A stretch of DNA of 64,000 nt, taken from positions 1 through 64,000 of the forward strand of contig CAYVXE010000005.1 of NCBI GenBank assembly GCA_964455375.1, in the 5' to 3' direction. Both the position numbers and the translations under genes were made by a program. Within the stretch, counting starts at the first letter, position 1; each line of letters begins with the position of its first letter. This document shows positions 26,721 through 36,757 of the stretch, one piece after another. This DNA is from CAYVXE01 sp964455375 (GTDB taxonomy: Bacteria > Zhuqueibacterota > Zhuqueibacteria > Oceanimicrobiales > Oceanimicrobiaceae). The notes beneath the pieces were generated by a model. The model had not been told where the DNA came from. It saw nothing but the letters and a program-made list of their open reading frames with translations, and ran no database searches.

Positions 26721-28124
26721 ATGGAATTAGGAATTGGCTTAACAAGAATTGCGCCATTATGCGTCTACATTACTTTGTGGATAGTGGTTATCATCACGCT
26801 AACAAAACGTCTTGACTTTGGACTTTTTTTCCTTGTGCCATTGATACCGCAGCAAAGCCTCTTAGACGCTGCCATTCAATACCCGATGGGTAAAGATTTA
26901 GTGGATATTATCCTGATTGCCATGCTCGTTCGTTGGTATTTAGATAAGCGAAATGAAAACGAGATTACGAAGAGTTCACGCGGATTTCTCCTGGAGACTC
27001 CTCTGAATAAATGGGTTATTTGCTTTGTTATCTATACGTACTTTGGGTTGTGGTACGGTTCTTTTACCCTTGGCATTCCAGCACCTATTGAACTTTCAAA
27101 TCCACGCTTCGAGGAGTGGAAGAATTTCATGATTCTCCCACTGCTGTTTTTCATTACCGTAAATAACATTAAGACAAAGAGACAAATTGAAATTCTGGTC
27201 TTACTGATGACGATTTCGATGCTCTTTATGGATCGTTCAGTTGTCAGTATGATTCGGGGTAAAGATATGTCCTCATACAGCCATGATCTCAGAGTTACCG
27301 GAACCTTTAGCCATTTGGGGGTTAATGCTCTCGCAGTGTTCTATGCACAATACAGCGCGCTCGTGTTTGTCTACGCTTTGATGGACAAGCAGAAATGGCG
27401 GCGTATTTTATTTGCCACCACGACATATATGAATTATTTTGTTTTAGCATTTCTCTTTTCACGCGGTGGCTACGTGGCTGCAATGTTTTCCTGGCTGTTT
27501 ATCGGCTTTTACAAGGATCGACGGGTTTTGGCTGCTGTTGCTGTTCTATTAATATTTTGGAACATATTATTACCAACCGCGGTGGTTGAGCGAATTGAAA
27601 TGACGAAAACCGATGAAGGGTTAGATAATACGGTGAAAGAACGGTTGGATTTATGGAGTCAGGCAGAGGTCGTGTTTAGCAATAATCCCATCTTTGGTGT
27701 TGGGTACAATACGGCGCCTTATATGGGGTATAAAGACAACGTTACCGACAGGAACAGAAGAAGTTTACATAGTGGCTATTTGGAATATATATCGGAAAAT
27801 GGCTTGATTGGTCTCTTCCTGTTTTTGTCTTTTTACGTTTGGGCGATTAAGCTCGGTTTAAGACTTCATAGAAAGACGGATGATCCCTTCTTTAAAGCCC
27901 TGGGTTTTGGCACTGCGGTGGGAGCTGTCGCTGCCTTTGGGGGAAATATTGCCGGTGCCTACTGGCAGTATTTCAGTGTGTCCGGTTTCTTCTGGGTGCT
28001 TCTCGCCTTGCTGGTGCGAAGTCATATTATTGTGGATGAAGAAAAATCTAATTCTGAAACGAAAACCGTGGACACCGGGCTTTTGGAAAATGCAGTATCT
28101 TTGCCAAAACCGGTTATGGTGTAA
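26721..28124 (+). CDS. Wzy-type O-antigen polymerase/ligase family protein
   Basis: A 467-residue polytopic membrane protein with about 10-12 hydrophobic helices. A large loop near 320-350 carries the family's signature ('NPIFGVGYNTAPYMGYKDN...RSLHSGYLEYISENG'), with the usual Asn-Pro and His-x-x-(Y/E) features of the O-antigen ligase/Wzy domain. It should polymerise flipped repeat units in the periplasm. The start codon is two bases after the methyltransferase stop. Confidence 0.87.
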   Translation: MELGIGLTRIAPLCVYITLWIVVIITLTKRLDFGLFFLVPLIPQQSLLDAAIQYPMGKDLVDIILIAMLVRWYLDKRNENEITKSSRGFLLETPLNKWVICFVIYTYFGLWYGSFTLGIPAPIELSNPRFEEWKNFMILPLLFFITVNNIKTKRQIEILVLLMTISMLFMDRSVVSMIRGKDMSSYSHDLRVTGTFSHLGVNALAVFYAQYSALVFVYALMDKQKWRRILFATTTYMNYFVLAFLFSRGGYVAAMFSWLFIGFYKDRRVLAAVAVLLIFWNILLPTAVVERIEMTKTDEGLDNTVKERLDLWSQAEVVFSNNPIFGVGYNTAPYMGYKDNVTDRNRRSLHSGYLEYISENGLIGLFLFLSFYVWAIKLGLRLHRKTDDPFFKALGFGTAVGAVAAFGGNIAGAYWQYFSVSGFFWVLLALLVRSHIIVDEEKSNSETKTVDTGLLENAVSLPKPVMV

Positions 28125-28172
28125 TCGGAAAATGATCCATTTGAAATGGACATCAATGCTTAAACAAACAAG

Positions 28173-29228
28173 ATGGATACTATGATGACTCAAACACCTT
28201 TTATCTCTGTTGTCGTCCCCATTCGCAATGAGGCTAAATACATAAAGGAATGCCTCATGTCAATTGTCGAACAGGATTATGGCTTGGGGAATTTTGAGAT
28301 CATTGTCGTGGATGGCATGTCTGATGATCAAACGCAAGAAGTTGTCAGAAATTTACAACAGGAATATCCGAACATAACGCTCTTGGAGAACCCTGAGCGA
28401 TATGTACCATTTGCTCTGAATAAGGCCATTGCTGTAGCTAAAGGTGAAATCATTGCTCGTGTGGATGGGCATGCGGCGCTCGAAAAAGATTATTTTACGC
28501 AAGCAGTTCATACGATTAACGAGACCGGGGCCGAGGGTGTAGGAGGACAAATTATCAGTGTGAACGAGAGCAAAGTTGGAAAGGCAATTGCGCTGGCCAT
28601 GTCTTCAAAGTTCGGAGTTGGCAATTCAAGATTCCGCACCGGTGGCCAGGACGGTTATGTGGATACGGTTGCCTTTGCTGTTTATCCTAAAGATGTGTTT
28701 AAAAAAATTGGTCTTTTCGACGAATTTATGATTCGTAGCCAGGATGATGAATTCAACTTTCGCTTGCGAGATTTTGGCGGAAAAGTCTATCTGACTTCAA
28801 AAATGCGTAGCAAATATTTCCCGAGATCGAGCGTCAAAAAATTGTGGCAGCAGTATTTTGGTTACGGTCTTTTTAAAGTCAGACTGTTTCAAAAGTATCC
28901 TCGTTTGATGCAACTCAGACATTTTGTTCCTTTGGCATTTGTTCTGTCTATTTTTGGCAGCGCTATATTGGCGCTGTTGTCAGGGATAGCCTGGCCATTT
29001 TTCACAATTGCTGTCACCTATCTTGTCGGTAGCTTTGTTTTTGCCTTAAAAATTTGCAAGACCAGCGGTTTAGAGTATCTTCCTCTTCTTCCTTTTATTT
29101 TTGCAACATTACATCTCAGTTACGGATGTGGGTTTTTGTTTGGGCTTATTAAGTTTTCTTTGTTTAAACCCCCGCAAAATACAATTCCGCAAATCCATGT
29201 AGTCATGTCAGAGCAAACCGTATCATAA
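28173..29228 (+). CDS. glycosyltransferase family 2 (ExoA-like) with membrane helices
   Basis: A 351-residue GT-A enzyme opening with 'SVVVPIRNEAKYIKECL', then 'EIIVVDGMSDDQT', a metal-binding-type 'RVDGHAAL' and 'RSQDDEFNFRLRD'. The C-terminal about 90 residues form three hydrophobic helices. The arrangement resembles succinoglycan glucosyltransferase ExoA. The exact start among ATG 28173, 28182 and 28185 is unclear because no ribosome site stands out. Confidence 0.87.
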   Translation: MDTMMTQTPFISVVVPIRNEAKYIKECLMSIVEQDYGLGNFEIIVVDGMSDDQTQEVVRNLQQEYPNITLLENPERYVPFALNKAIAVAKGEIIARVDGHAALEKDYFTQAVHTINETGAEGVGGQIISVNESKVGKAIALAMSSKFGVGNSRFRTGGQDGYVDTVAFAVYPKDVFKKIGLFDEFMIRSQDDEFNFRLRDFGGKVYLTSKMRSKYFPRSSVKKLWQQYFGYGLFKVRLFQKYPRLMQLRHFVPLAFVLSIFGSAILALLSGIAWPFFTIAVTYLVGSFVFALKICKTSGLEYLPLLPFIFATLHLSYGCGFLFGLIKFSLFKPPQNTIPQIHVVMSEQTVS

Positions 29229-29241
29229 AGCATTCATCGTT

Positions 29242-30348
29242 ATGTGTAAAATACTACAACTTCGAAGTACCGAGATGCTGGGAGGGGCTGAAACCGTCGT
29301 TCTCGAATTGAGTAAAGAGCTCAATTCATTAGGCCACGAGAACATTATCGGTATTCTGAATAACACAAAGAAACCAAATTCCGAATTGGCGAATTTAGCA
29401 GAGCAATATGCTCTTCAAGTGCGAATATTCAGTTGTCGGGGTAAAATGGATTTTCATACGGTCAAAGAGATAAAACAGTTTATCAAAGAAAATGAAATAC
29501 AGATCGTGCATGCGCATGGCTATAAGGCCAGATTTTATGCCTTGTTGAGTAGCCGAAACAAGCCGTGCATCACGACATGCCACCTGTGGGATAATTATAG
29601 TTTGCTGCAGGGTTTTTATATCCGCCTGGATAAATTCTGGTTAAATAAATTCGACCGTGTGGTTGCGGTTTCTGATGCCATTCAGAATGAAATCTTACGT
29701 GCCGGTGTTTCGGCAAATAGAGTATCCGTCGTAGAGAACGGTATCGAAACATCACGTTTTAATGGGCATTCAAGAAGAGAGACCATCCGTGAAAAAGTTG
29801 GCTTGCCATCGACCAAAACCGTTGTCGGTACCGTTGGCCGTCTTGTACCTCAAAAAGGCTTTGATATATTTATTCAAGCCGCCAAAAAGATTTTACAGCA
29901 AAATTCAAATGTTGTTTTTGTAATAGTTGGAGACGGGCCTTTAATGGATGTGCTCAAGGAACAAAGCGCACAACTGGGACTGGGAAAAAAGATCGTCTTC
30001 TTAGGCCAGAGAAACGATATTCCCGATCTCCTTTCTGCTTTGGATATTTTTGTGATGAGTTCCCTGGATGAAGGTACACCGATGGTTCTTCTGGAAGCGA
30101 TGGCATCTCAAAAACCGGTCGTGGCGACAAAAGTCGGTGCAATTCCAGTGGTTGTAGAAGATGGGAAGTCTGGCCTGCTATGTGATCCTGATGTTCACGA
30201 GCTTCATGAGAAGATTACAGAATTGTTGTCTGATACAAAGAAAGCGGGCAGGTTAGCTCGCTCTGCTCGTCAACGAATTGTAAAAGCTTATTCCTCACGG
30301 GCAATGACTGAAAAATATGTTCAACTTTATGGCCAAATACTGAATTAA
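29242..30348 (+). CDS. glycosyltransferase family 4
   Basis: A 368-residue GT-B enzyme: 'MLGGAETVVLELSKEL' in the acceptor domain, 'TVGRLVPQKGFDIFIQAA' and the EX7E motif DEGTPMVLLEAMAS in the donor domain. One of three GT4 enzymes plus a GT4-like fourth and one GT2, giving a repeat unit of perhaps five or six sugars including the first one added by the initiating transferase. Confidence 0.9.
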   Translation: MCKILQLRSTEMLGGAETVVLELSKELNSLGHENIIGILNNTKKPNSELANLAEQYALQVRIFSCRGKMDFHTVKEIKQFIKENEIQIVHAHGYKARFYALLSSRNKPCITTCHLWDNYSLLQGFYIRLDKFWLNKFDRVVAVSDAIQNEILRAGVSANRVSVVENGIETSRFNGHSRRETIREKVGLPSTKTVVGTVGRLVPQKGFDIFIQAAKKILQQNSNVVFVIVGDGPLMDVLKEQSAQLGLGKKIVFLGQRNDIPDLLSALDIFVMSSLDEGTPMVLLEAMASQKPVVATKVGAIPVVVEDGKSGLLCDPDVHELHEKITELLSDTKKAGRLARSARQRIVKAYSSRAMTEKYVQLYGQILN

Positions 30349-30349
30349 T

Positions 30350-31156
30350 ATGCCGCCACAAACAAATTTCCGCATCCCGGTGTTAGCTTATCACAGAGTG
30401 ATCAGAACCTCCGGCAATCGCAACCCTCACGTCTATTCACCTTATGCGCTTCCGCAATCCCAATTTTCAAAACAGATGCAGTATCTGGTCGAAAACGGTT
30501 TCCGGGCGGTTACCTTAGGTGAACTCCTTGCAAATCCTGATTCCTCCGAGAAGAGAGTGATTATCAGTTTTGATGATGGGTATCTTGACAATTACACGAG
30601 CGCCTTTCCCATTTTGAAAGAAATGGGTTTGAAGGCAACCTTCTTCGTCATTGTCAATCGGGTCGGGAGCAAACATTTTATGTCCTGGCACCATTTGCAA
30701 AAAATGCTTGAAAGCAATATGGAAATTCAATCGCATACATTAAGCCATAAATCTCTGTCAAGCCTGAAAAGAGAAGACCTGTTAAATGAGGTGCTTAATT
30801 CTAAAATCACGTTAGAAAATGAGCTCGGCAGCAAGGTTCGGTTCATTAGTTTCCCACATGGAATGTATAACAAGAAAGTATTGCAGGCTTGCAAAATGGC
30901 GAGTTATGTGGGTTGTTGCAACTCAGATTTCGGCTATTTCAATCCCGGGCAATATTCCTATCTGATCAATCGGTTTATGGTTAAACAATCGTATGATTTT
31001 AATACGTTTACAAACATGGTAAATGCTGACTGGCGGTTTGTTATGAAGTTCGGAAGCCTGATTCGGGCGAAGAGAACCATTAACCAATTAGTTGGGTTTG
31101 GGATCTACCAGAGCCTTTATCGAATGGTCTATCGAACCAGGGAGACGATTTCGTAA
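30350..31156 (+). CDS. polysaccharide deacetylase (NodB homology)
   Basis: A 268-residue NodB-fold protein. Motif 1 'VIISFDDGYLDNY' provides the catalytic and metal Asp; motif 2 'MEIQSHTLSHKSL' supplies the two metal His. 'KATFFVI' is also typical. No clear signal peptide, so action on cytoplasmic or lipid-linked intermediates is possible. It starts two bases after the preceding stop. Confidence 0.87.
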   Translation: MPPQTNFRIPVLAYHRVIRTSGNRNPHVYSPYALPQSQFSKQMQYLVENGFRAVTLGELLANPDSSEKRVIISFDDGYLDNYTSAFPILKEMGLKATFFVIVNRVGSKHFMSWHHLQKMLESNMEIQSHTLSHKSLSSLKREDLLNEVLNSKITLENELGSKVRFISFPHGMYNKKVLQACKMASYVGCCNSDFGYFNPGQYSYLINRFMVKQSYDFNTFTNMVNADWRFVMKFGSLIRAKRTINQLVGFGIYQSLYRMVYRTRETIS

Positions 31157-31194
31157 GAAGGCGTAAGTGCTGACCTGCCAAATTGAGATATAAA

Positions 31195-32400
31195 ATGAAC
31201 ATTTTGTTTATCGCCACAGAAAATCCGTTCCCTCCCGATCATGGGCACCATATTAAAACCTATAATGATCTAAAGGGTCTGGCCAAAAATAATACAGTTT
31301 ACTTTGTCGGTTTTGCAAAAAGTCAGGATGAACTTCAATACCAACAATCTCTTGAATCCCTGTGTGAACGTGTGGATATTTTCAGGCTTGCTTCAGGAAG
31401 CGGTTGGCGTCTGTATCTCGCTTTGTTTCTCAATCTGTTTTCGTCCCTACCGTTTGTCGTTCAAAGATACTATCTGTCTGACGCTCGTAAAAGAATAAAG
31501 ACCCTTTTAAGGACTGTTCAAATTGACTTGGTTCATGTAGACCTGCTGCATGTTTCTCGTTATCAGGAAGATGTTGGGGAAATTCCTAAAGTTTTGGTGA
31601 ACCACAATGTGGAATCAGTCAGATTGTTAAGACGAATTAAGACGGAGCGGAATCTCCTTGCAAAGTTATATTTTTACTTGCAGTACGATAAGTTGAAACG
31701 CTATGAAAAAAGAATCTGCTCAAAATTTAATACATGTGTGGCAGTGTCGGATGTGGACAAAGCCTACTTTGCCAGCCTTACCGGAAATGCCAATTTTGCA
31801 ACCATACCGAATGGGGTCGATATTACATTTTTTAAACGCAATGGTGTGCTGCCAAAACTCAACACCCTGGTTTGGGTCGGCTCAATGTCGGGCGCTTATA
31901 ATGCAGATGCTGTTGATTATTTCCTGGAATGCATTTTACCCTTGATTGCATCAGAAATCCCCAATGTGAAAGTGACCTTTGTGGGGTCTTCGCCCACCAG
32001 ACGTTTAATGCAAAAAGCTGCTGGTAATAAAAATCTTTTCCTTGCTGGTTACGTGGATGATGTGCGTTCCTATATGGAGGAGGCCTCAGTCTTCATTGCC
32101 CCAATTCGCAGTGGTAGCGGCACCAAGATCAAGATTTTAAATGCATTGGCAATGGAAATGCCCGTGGTAACGACTCCTGTGGGTGCCGAGGGAATAGAGG
32201 TTGTCGATGAAGAAAGCATTCTCATCGCCACTGATGAACATGATTTTGCAGATAAAACGATTCGCCTGTTAAAGAATCCTGAACACGCACGCAAATTAGG
32301 AAAGGTCGGAAGGCAGGTTGTGAAAAAATGTTACGACTGGAATAAAATTCATAAAAAAACTGCGGAACTTCATGCACAAATAGTTAAGGGATTAAGTTGA
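31195..32400 (+). CDS. glycosyltransferase (GT4/GT1 group)
   Basis: About 401 residues from ATG 31195 (the frame stays open a little further upstream to a TTG). The N-terminus 'ILFIATENPFPPDHGHHIKTYN' and the donor domain 'APIRSGSGTKIKILNALAMEMPVV' match the subgroup in which the EX7E motif is replaced by a GSGTxxKILxALA motif. Probably the last glycosyltransferase of the operon, directly before the SGNH triplet. Confidence 0.87.
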   Translation: MNILFIATENPFPPDHGHHIKTYNDLKGLAKNNTVYFVGFAKSQDELQYQQSLESLCERVDIFRLASGSGWRLYLALFLNLFSSLPFVVQRYYLSDARKRIKTLLRTVQIDLVHVDLLHVSRYQEDVGEIPKVLVNHNVESVRLLRRIKTERNLLAKLYFYLQYDKLKRYEKRICSKFNTCVAVSDVDKAYFASLTGNANFATIPNGVDITFFKRNGVLPKLNTLVWVGSMSGAYNADAVDYFLECILPLIASEIPNVKVTFVGSSPTRRLMQKAAGNKNLFLAGYVDDVRSYMEEASVFIAPIRSGSGTKIKILNALAMEMPVVTTPVGAEGIEVVDEESILIATDEHDFADKTIRLLKNPEHARKLGKVGRQVVKKCYDWNKIHKKTAELHAQIVKGLS

Positions 32401-32434
32401 TGATTGAAAATAACTCAAAAGGAGACATTCGGGA

Positions 32435-33550
32435 ATGTTAACTGTAATTGTAATTGGAGTTGTTTGTTTGGTACTGCTGGAAGGAATCGTTCGATTAATA
32501 TTCCCCAGGCCACGGTTGCGAATGGAGCCCCAGGTTCAAATCGATCTGGATGAAGTGTTGGGCTATTGCAATCGGCCAAACCAGCAAGCTTTTACAGTTG
32601 AGGCTCCTGCTTCGATAAACAGTTTGGGGTTCAGGGGACCGGAGGTTAAACTGGCAAGAGAGGCGAATGACATTCGCATACTCGGACTCGGAAATTCGCT
32701 TACATTTGGTTCAGGCGTCAGGGATGATGAGACCTATCTTGCTTATGCAAATAAAAAGTTAAAGGATAAAAATCCGGATAGACGAATTGACATTTTAAAT
32801 GCTGCCATTGTTGGTTTTACCATTCGCCAATATATTCCCTTTCTTCGAGGTGTATTACCTAAAGTTCAACCTGATATTGTTCTTCTGGGTGCTCACTGGC
32901 GGGATTTACATTTCAACCCAAGATTTGGTCAATTGAAAAAAAATATCGATGCGCAAACCTGGCATTTAGTGAAAAAGAAATTCAAAGAACGCGTTGCTAA
33001 ATGTGACCCGCCGGAAACCTTAAAAGAAAAATTTATGCGACAACTTAAAAATTTCATACGCCGCTGGAGAACCGTCTTTGTTGCAATCTATTATATACAG
33101 GTTCTTCGCGACCAGTTTAAAATCCCAACGTTCAAACAATGGCAAATGGCTTTTCTTTCCGGTGAAGAAACAGAACCGATCAAACAGCGAAGAGTCGAGA
33201 CCAGAAAAACGCTCAGCCAGATGAAACAAATTTGTGATGCGCAAAATGTAAAACTTGCAATCGTTATTTTCCCTGATTTCAAACAACTCAACAATGATTT
33301 TCCAAAGTCCACCTGGCCAGGCTTGTTAACGGCGGTCTGTGATGAATTTGAAATCCCTTATTTGAAACTGTTGCCTGCCGTACAGGACGCTTATAAAAAA
33401 CGGGGCAGGAGTATTCTCATGCCGTATGATCCTGTTGGTCATTACAATATTGAAGGCCACGTTGCTATCGGTGAGGCACTGGTTGACTTCCTAACTCAGG
33501 AAAAATTTCTGCAAGTGCATCGTGATGCAAGAGTAGCTGTCGTCGGATAA
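32435..33550 (+). CDS. membrane-anchored SGNH-type protein, copy 1 of a tandem triplet
   Basis: A 371-residue protein: one N-terminal hydrophobic helix (2-22) followed at once by basic residues (RLIFPRPRLR), then an SGNH-fold domain. Block I reads ILGLGNSLTFG with Ser88 (GNS instead of GDS). The distal catalytic pair is likely in 'PYDPVGHYNIEGH'. Block III is 'LLGAHWRDLHF', without the usual GxND. SGNH proteins act as esterases or O-acyltransferases. The positive-inside rule suggests the catalytic domain faces the cytoplasm, where acyl carrier proteins are. Two close copies follow. Confidence 0.75.
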   Translation: MLTVIVIGVVCLVLLEGIVRLIFPRPRLRMEPQVQIDLDEVLGYCNRPNQQAFTVEAPASINSLGFRGPEVKLAREANDIRILGLGNSLTFGSGVRDDETYLAYANKKLKDKNPDRRIDILNAAIVGFTIRQYIPFLRGVLPKVQPDIVLLGAHWRDLHFNPRFGQLKKNIDAQTWHLVKKKFKERVAKCDPPETLKEKFMRQLKNFIRRWRTVFVAIYYIQVLRDQFKIPTFKQWQMAFLSGEETEPIKQRRVETRKTLSQMKQICDAQNVKLAIVIFPDFKQLNNDFPKSTWPGLLTAVCDEFEIPYLKLLPAVQDAYKKRGRSILMPYDPVGHYNIEGHVAIGEALVDFLTQEKFLQVHRDARVAVVG

Positions 33551-33570
33551 TTTAAGGAGGAAATACAGAA

Positions 33571-34680
33571 ATGTTAATAGCTGTGCTGGGGGTGATGATT
33601 TTTGTCCTGATCATGGAAGCGGTCATTCGGTTTATATTCCCGCGACCACTGCGTTGGCTGGAACCACAGGTTCGCATCGAACTCGCAAACCGAATCGGTT
33701 ACCGCAACCATCCAAATCAGAATGCGTTTTGCGGAGATAAGACCTGCACCATAAATAGTCTTGGCTTCAGAGGTCCGGAAATTCATTCGGAAAGAGAAGC
33801 GGTCAATCATCGCATCCTTGGATTAGGAAACTCTTTGACTTTTGGCGGTGGTGTTGCCGACGATGAGAGTTATCTTGCCTATCTTAATCATTATATGAAT
33901 AAGCGCTATCCTGATGAACGTAATGAAGTTATAAATGGTGCAATCATTGCTTTTACCATTCGTCAGTATGTACCATTTCTTGAATCGGTGGTACCGACAT
34001 TAAAGCCTGATATTGTTTTGCTTGGTGCGCACTGGCGGGATTTGCACTTTCACCCCAGGTTTGGACAGTTGAAAAAAAAGGTCGATGACGAAACCTGGCA
34101 GATGATACAAAAGAAGTTTAGAGAAACCATTGAGGAACGTTGGACAACGACGTCCACGAAAGAAAAAGTCGTAAAGAAAATAAAGCACATTATAAGCTAC
34201 TGGCGGACGCTTTATGTTGGAAATTACTATTTACAGGCACTCAGGCAGCACATCAAACCGCCCAATTTTATGTTATGGCAAAAGGCTTTTCTTGCCGGTG
34301 AAGAAACGGAACCCATCAGACAGCGAAAAGCACAGGCAAAAAAAACACTTAGTCAAATGAAACGAATTTGTGAAAAGAATGATACTAAATTTGCACTGGT
34401 CATTTTCCCGGATTACAAGCAAATACGTGGGAATTTCCCGAAATCTATTTGGCCTTCATTGCTGATTGAAATATGTGAAGAACTTGACATACAATATATT
34501 CATCTTCTTCCAGCAATCCAGCGCGCTTATAAAAAATATGGGCGTTCTATTTTGATCCCTTACGATGTCACTCACTACAGTGCGCAGGGCAATCAAGCGA
34601 TCGCAGAAGCGCTCTTTAAATTTCTGCATGCAGTTAGATTTTTGGAAGAGGACAAATCTTTAGATGTAGCGGCTGCATGA
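33571..34680 (+). CDS. membrane-anchored SGNH-type protein, copy 2
   Basis: A 369-residue paralogue of the preceding gene. Same design: helix 2-22, basic stretch 'RFIFPRPLRW', block I ILGLGNSLTFGGG, 'LLGAHWRDLHFHPRFGQLKKK', 'LVIFPDYKQIRGNFPKS', and distal 'PYDVTHYSAQGNQAI' with Asp and His. AAGGAGG ribosome site. Highly similar blocks are spread along the whole length, so this is a tandem gene duplication rather than domain sharing. Confidence 0.75.
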   Translation: MLIAVLGVMIFVLIMEAVIRFIFPRPLRWLEPQVRIELANRIGYRNHPNQNAFCGDKTCTINSLGFRGPEIHSEREAVNHRILGLGNSLTFGGGVADDESYLAYLNHYMNKRYPDERNEVINGAIIAFTIRQYVPFLESVVPTLKPDIVLLGAHWRDLHFHPRFGQLKKKVDDETWQMIQKKFRETIEERWTTTSTKEKVVKKIKHIISYWRTLYVGNYYLQALRQHIKPPNFMLWQKAFLAGEETEPIRQRKAQAKKTLSQMKRICEKNDTKFALVIFPDYKQIRGNFPKSIWPSLLIEICEELDIQYIHLLPAIQRAYKKYGRSILIPYDVTHYSAQGNQAIAEALFKFLHAVRFLEEDKSLDVAAA

Positions 34681-34736
34681 TAGTTGTATAATTTAAAAGT
34701 TTCGATAAGAAATAAAAACCCACAGGAGATTGAAGA

Positions 34737-35846
34737 ATGCTCGTTACCATTGCGATAGGATTTGGTTGTTTACTGCTGTTGGAGGGGATTGTTCGACTCT
34801 TTTTCCCTAAACCACCCCGTTTCCTGGAACCACAAGTTCGAGTTGTACTTGATAATCGAATAGGATATTGTAATCATCCCAATCAAACAGCTTTTTCTAA
34901 GGATAGTGTTGCCACCATAAATAGGTTAGGTTTTCGCGGCCCGGAAATTCAATTGGGGAGACGGCCGAATAGTTTTCGCGTGCTTGGGCTTGGGAATTCC
35001 ATATCCTTTGGCGGGGGCCTTGCCGACAACGAGACCTATTTCGCTTATCTCAATGAGCAATTAAACACTCGGTTCCCAGATCAAAAGAACGAAGTTCTAA
35101 ACGCTTCAATTTATGGTTTTACGATACGCCAATATATTCCATTTCTTGAATCGGTCTTGCCAAAAGTGAAACCGGATGTCGTGCTAATAGGCGCTGCCTG
35201 GCGGGACTTGCATTATAATCCCAGATTTGGACAACTGCAGGAGAAAGTTGATGAAGAGACCTGGGAGAATATAAAAAAGAAGTTTAGAGAGCGAATTGAA
35301 AAGCCCGATTTTCCGTCTACTAAAAAAGAGAGGTCCATAAAAAAACTCAAGAATCTCCTGCGGTATTGGCGAACTGTATTTGTGGCTAACTATTATTTGC
35401 AAGTCCTGAAAGATGTCATTAAACCACCCAATTATCATTTATGGCAGAGAGCGTTTCTTTCCGGGGAAAGGAACGAAGAGGTCGAGAAACGCAGGGTCGA
35501 AACCAGAAAGACTCTGCGTCGAATGAAGCGACTTTGTGAACAACGGAATATACAATTTGCTGTACTCATTTTCCCCGATTATAAGCAAATAAACAAAGTG
35601 TTCCCAAAATCTTTTTGGCCCTCATTATTAACTGATATTTGCGATGAACTTGGAATTCCATATATAGATCTTCTGTCTCCGATTCAAAATGCCTACGCAC
35701 AGCATGGCCGTTCTATTTTTTTGCCGTATGATGTTCACCATTACAGTGCTGAAGTTCACGGCGGGATAGCAGAGGCTCTCTTTGAATTCCTGCAAGACAA
35801 AGAGCTTCTGAAACAGCAAAAAACGTCACAAGTAGTTGTGGCTTAA
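34737..35846 (+). CDS. membrane-anchored SGNH-type protein, copy 3
   Basis: A 369-residue third paralogue. Block I has drifted to VLGLGNSISFGGG but keeps the Ser; block III reads 'LIGAAWRDLHYNPRFGQL'; the distal site 'PYDVHHYSAEVHGG' keeps Asp and His. N-terminal helix followed by 'RLFFPKPPRF'. It is the last gene of the glycosyltransferase-containing cluster. The 194 bases after it contain no supported gene. Confidence 0.75.
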   Translation: MLVTIAIGFGCLLLLEGIVRLFFPKPPRFLEPQVRVVLDNRIGYCNHPNQTAFSKDSVATINRLGFRGPEIQLGRRPNSFRVLGLGNSISFGGGLADNETYFAYLNEQLNTRFPDQKNEVLNASIYGFTIRQYIPFLESVLPKVKPDVVLIGAAWRDLHYNPRFGQLQEKVDEETWENIKKKFRERIEKPDFPSTKKERSIKKLKNLLRYWRTVFVANYYLQVLKDVIKPPNYHLWQRAFLSGERNEEVEKRRVETRKTLRRMKRLCEQRNIQFAVLIFPDYKQINKVFPKSFWPSLLTDICDELGIPYIDLLSPIQNAYAQHGRSIFLPYDVHHYSAEVHGGIAEALFEFLQDKELLKQQKTSQVVVA

Positions 35847-36040
35847 CCGTTTTGAATTTTTTAAAAAACTTAGTGACGAGTAGAAAAGACCATACCAGAT
35901 GATTGGCGAGCTCCTTTGTGAATGTTTGAAAAAGGAAAACATGGCGCAGCCGGAAAGGACTTTGAAAGGTGCTTATGTTTGATAATTCAAAAGGAAACTA
36001 CATAGCTATAACATATTCAAAACTACCGCGGAGAATTTAA

Positions 36041-36295
36041 ATGACTGTTGAGAAAGCACTAGAAAGTTACCTTCTTGAGGAATACATGGGTGATGATGAT
36101 ACCCTGAATTCCATCCAATATGATGCTGATCTTTTCAAGCAGGGTATCATTGATTCATTGGGTATCCTTCGTTTGGTTGCTTTTTTGGAGGAAAACTTTA
36201 ACATCTCTGTCCCTGAAGAAAAGCTGCGACCTGAAAACTTTAGTAGTATTCGGGCTCTTTCTGCATTAGTTAGTGACATTAACAACTCAATTTAG
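36041..36295 (+). CDS. acyl/peptidyl carrier protein 1 of 3
   Basis: An 84-residue carrier protein. The phosphopantetheine attachment Ser is S39 in GIIDSLGILRL. The body 'LVAFLEENFNISVPEEKLRPENFSS' matches stand-alone carrier proteins that work with adenylating ligases. GGAG ribosome site. The first of three tandem paralogues between the SGNH triplet and the halogenase. Partners in the window are the FAAL-like ligase (17107), the prolyl-type ligase (55614) and the dehydrogenase (54378). Confidence 0.88.
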   Translation: MTVEKALESYLLEEYMGDDDTLNSIQYDADLFKQGIIDSLGILRLVAFLEENFNISVPEEKLRPENFSSIRALSALVSDINNSI

Positions 36296-36415
36296 GGTGA
36301 ACTATATTATTAATGAAGGATGTGAAGGTCTAAGATGAGGTTACTGTAGTAACAGCAAACAGGGGTTACCATCTTAAAATTGATTTATTAATTATTTTGT
36401 AAGGAGGAATGTACC

Positions 36416-36676
36416 ATGACTATAAGTCAAGAGTTAGAGAAGCATTTGCTGAACGAACATGTAATGGCACAGGGTAAAAGTTCTATTAAACCGGATGAGG
36501 ATCTTTTAACACAAGGGATAATCGACTCTCTCGGTTTATTGAAGTTGGTTGCTTTTATGGAAAACAATTTTCATATTTCCATTCCCGAAGAAGAACTGAT
36601 TCCTGAGAATTTTGGTACCATTGAGTCACTCTCCAATTTGATTACCAAATTCAGCACGAACATTGCAAAAAGTTAG
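36416..36676 (+). CDS. acyl/peptidyl carrier protein 2 of 3
   Basis: An 86-residue carrier protein with S38 in GIIDSLGLLKL and 'FMENNFHISIPEEELIPENFGT'. A strong AAGGAGG site precedes the ATG. Closely similar to its neighbours, so the set arose by tandem duplication. No ketosynthase or peptide synthetase module is present in the window, so the loaded acyl group is probably transferred directly to an acceptor. Confidence 0.88.
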   Translation: MTISQELEKHLLNEHVMAQGKSSIKPDEDLLTQGIIDSLGLLKLVAFMENNFHISIPEEELIPENFGTIESLSNLITKFSTNIAKS

Positions 36677-36757
36677 AAATTAATTTTAAATTGTTTCTGA
36701 ATCGAGTATTTAACGATCCAATGTTGTTTATATTATTACATAGAATGGAGATCGGTA

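Noticed and set aside
35899..35982. 27-codon ORF between the SGNH triplet and the carrier proteins
   Set aside because: No ribosome site in front of the ATG and no recognisable features.
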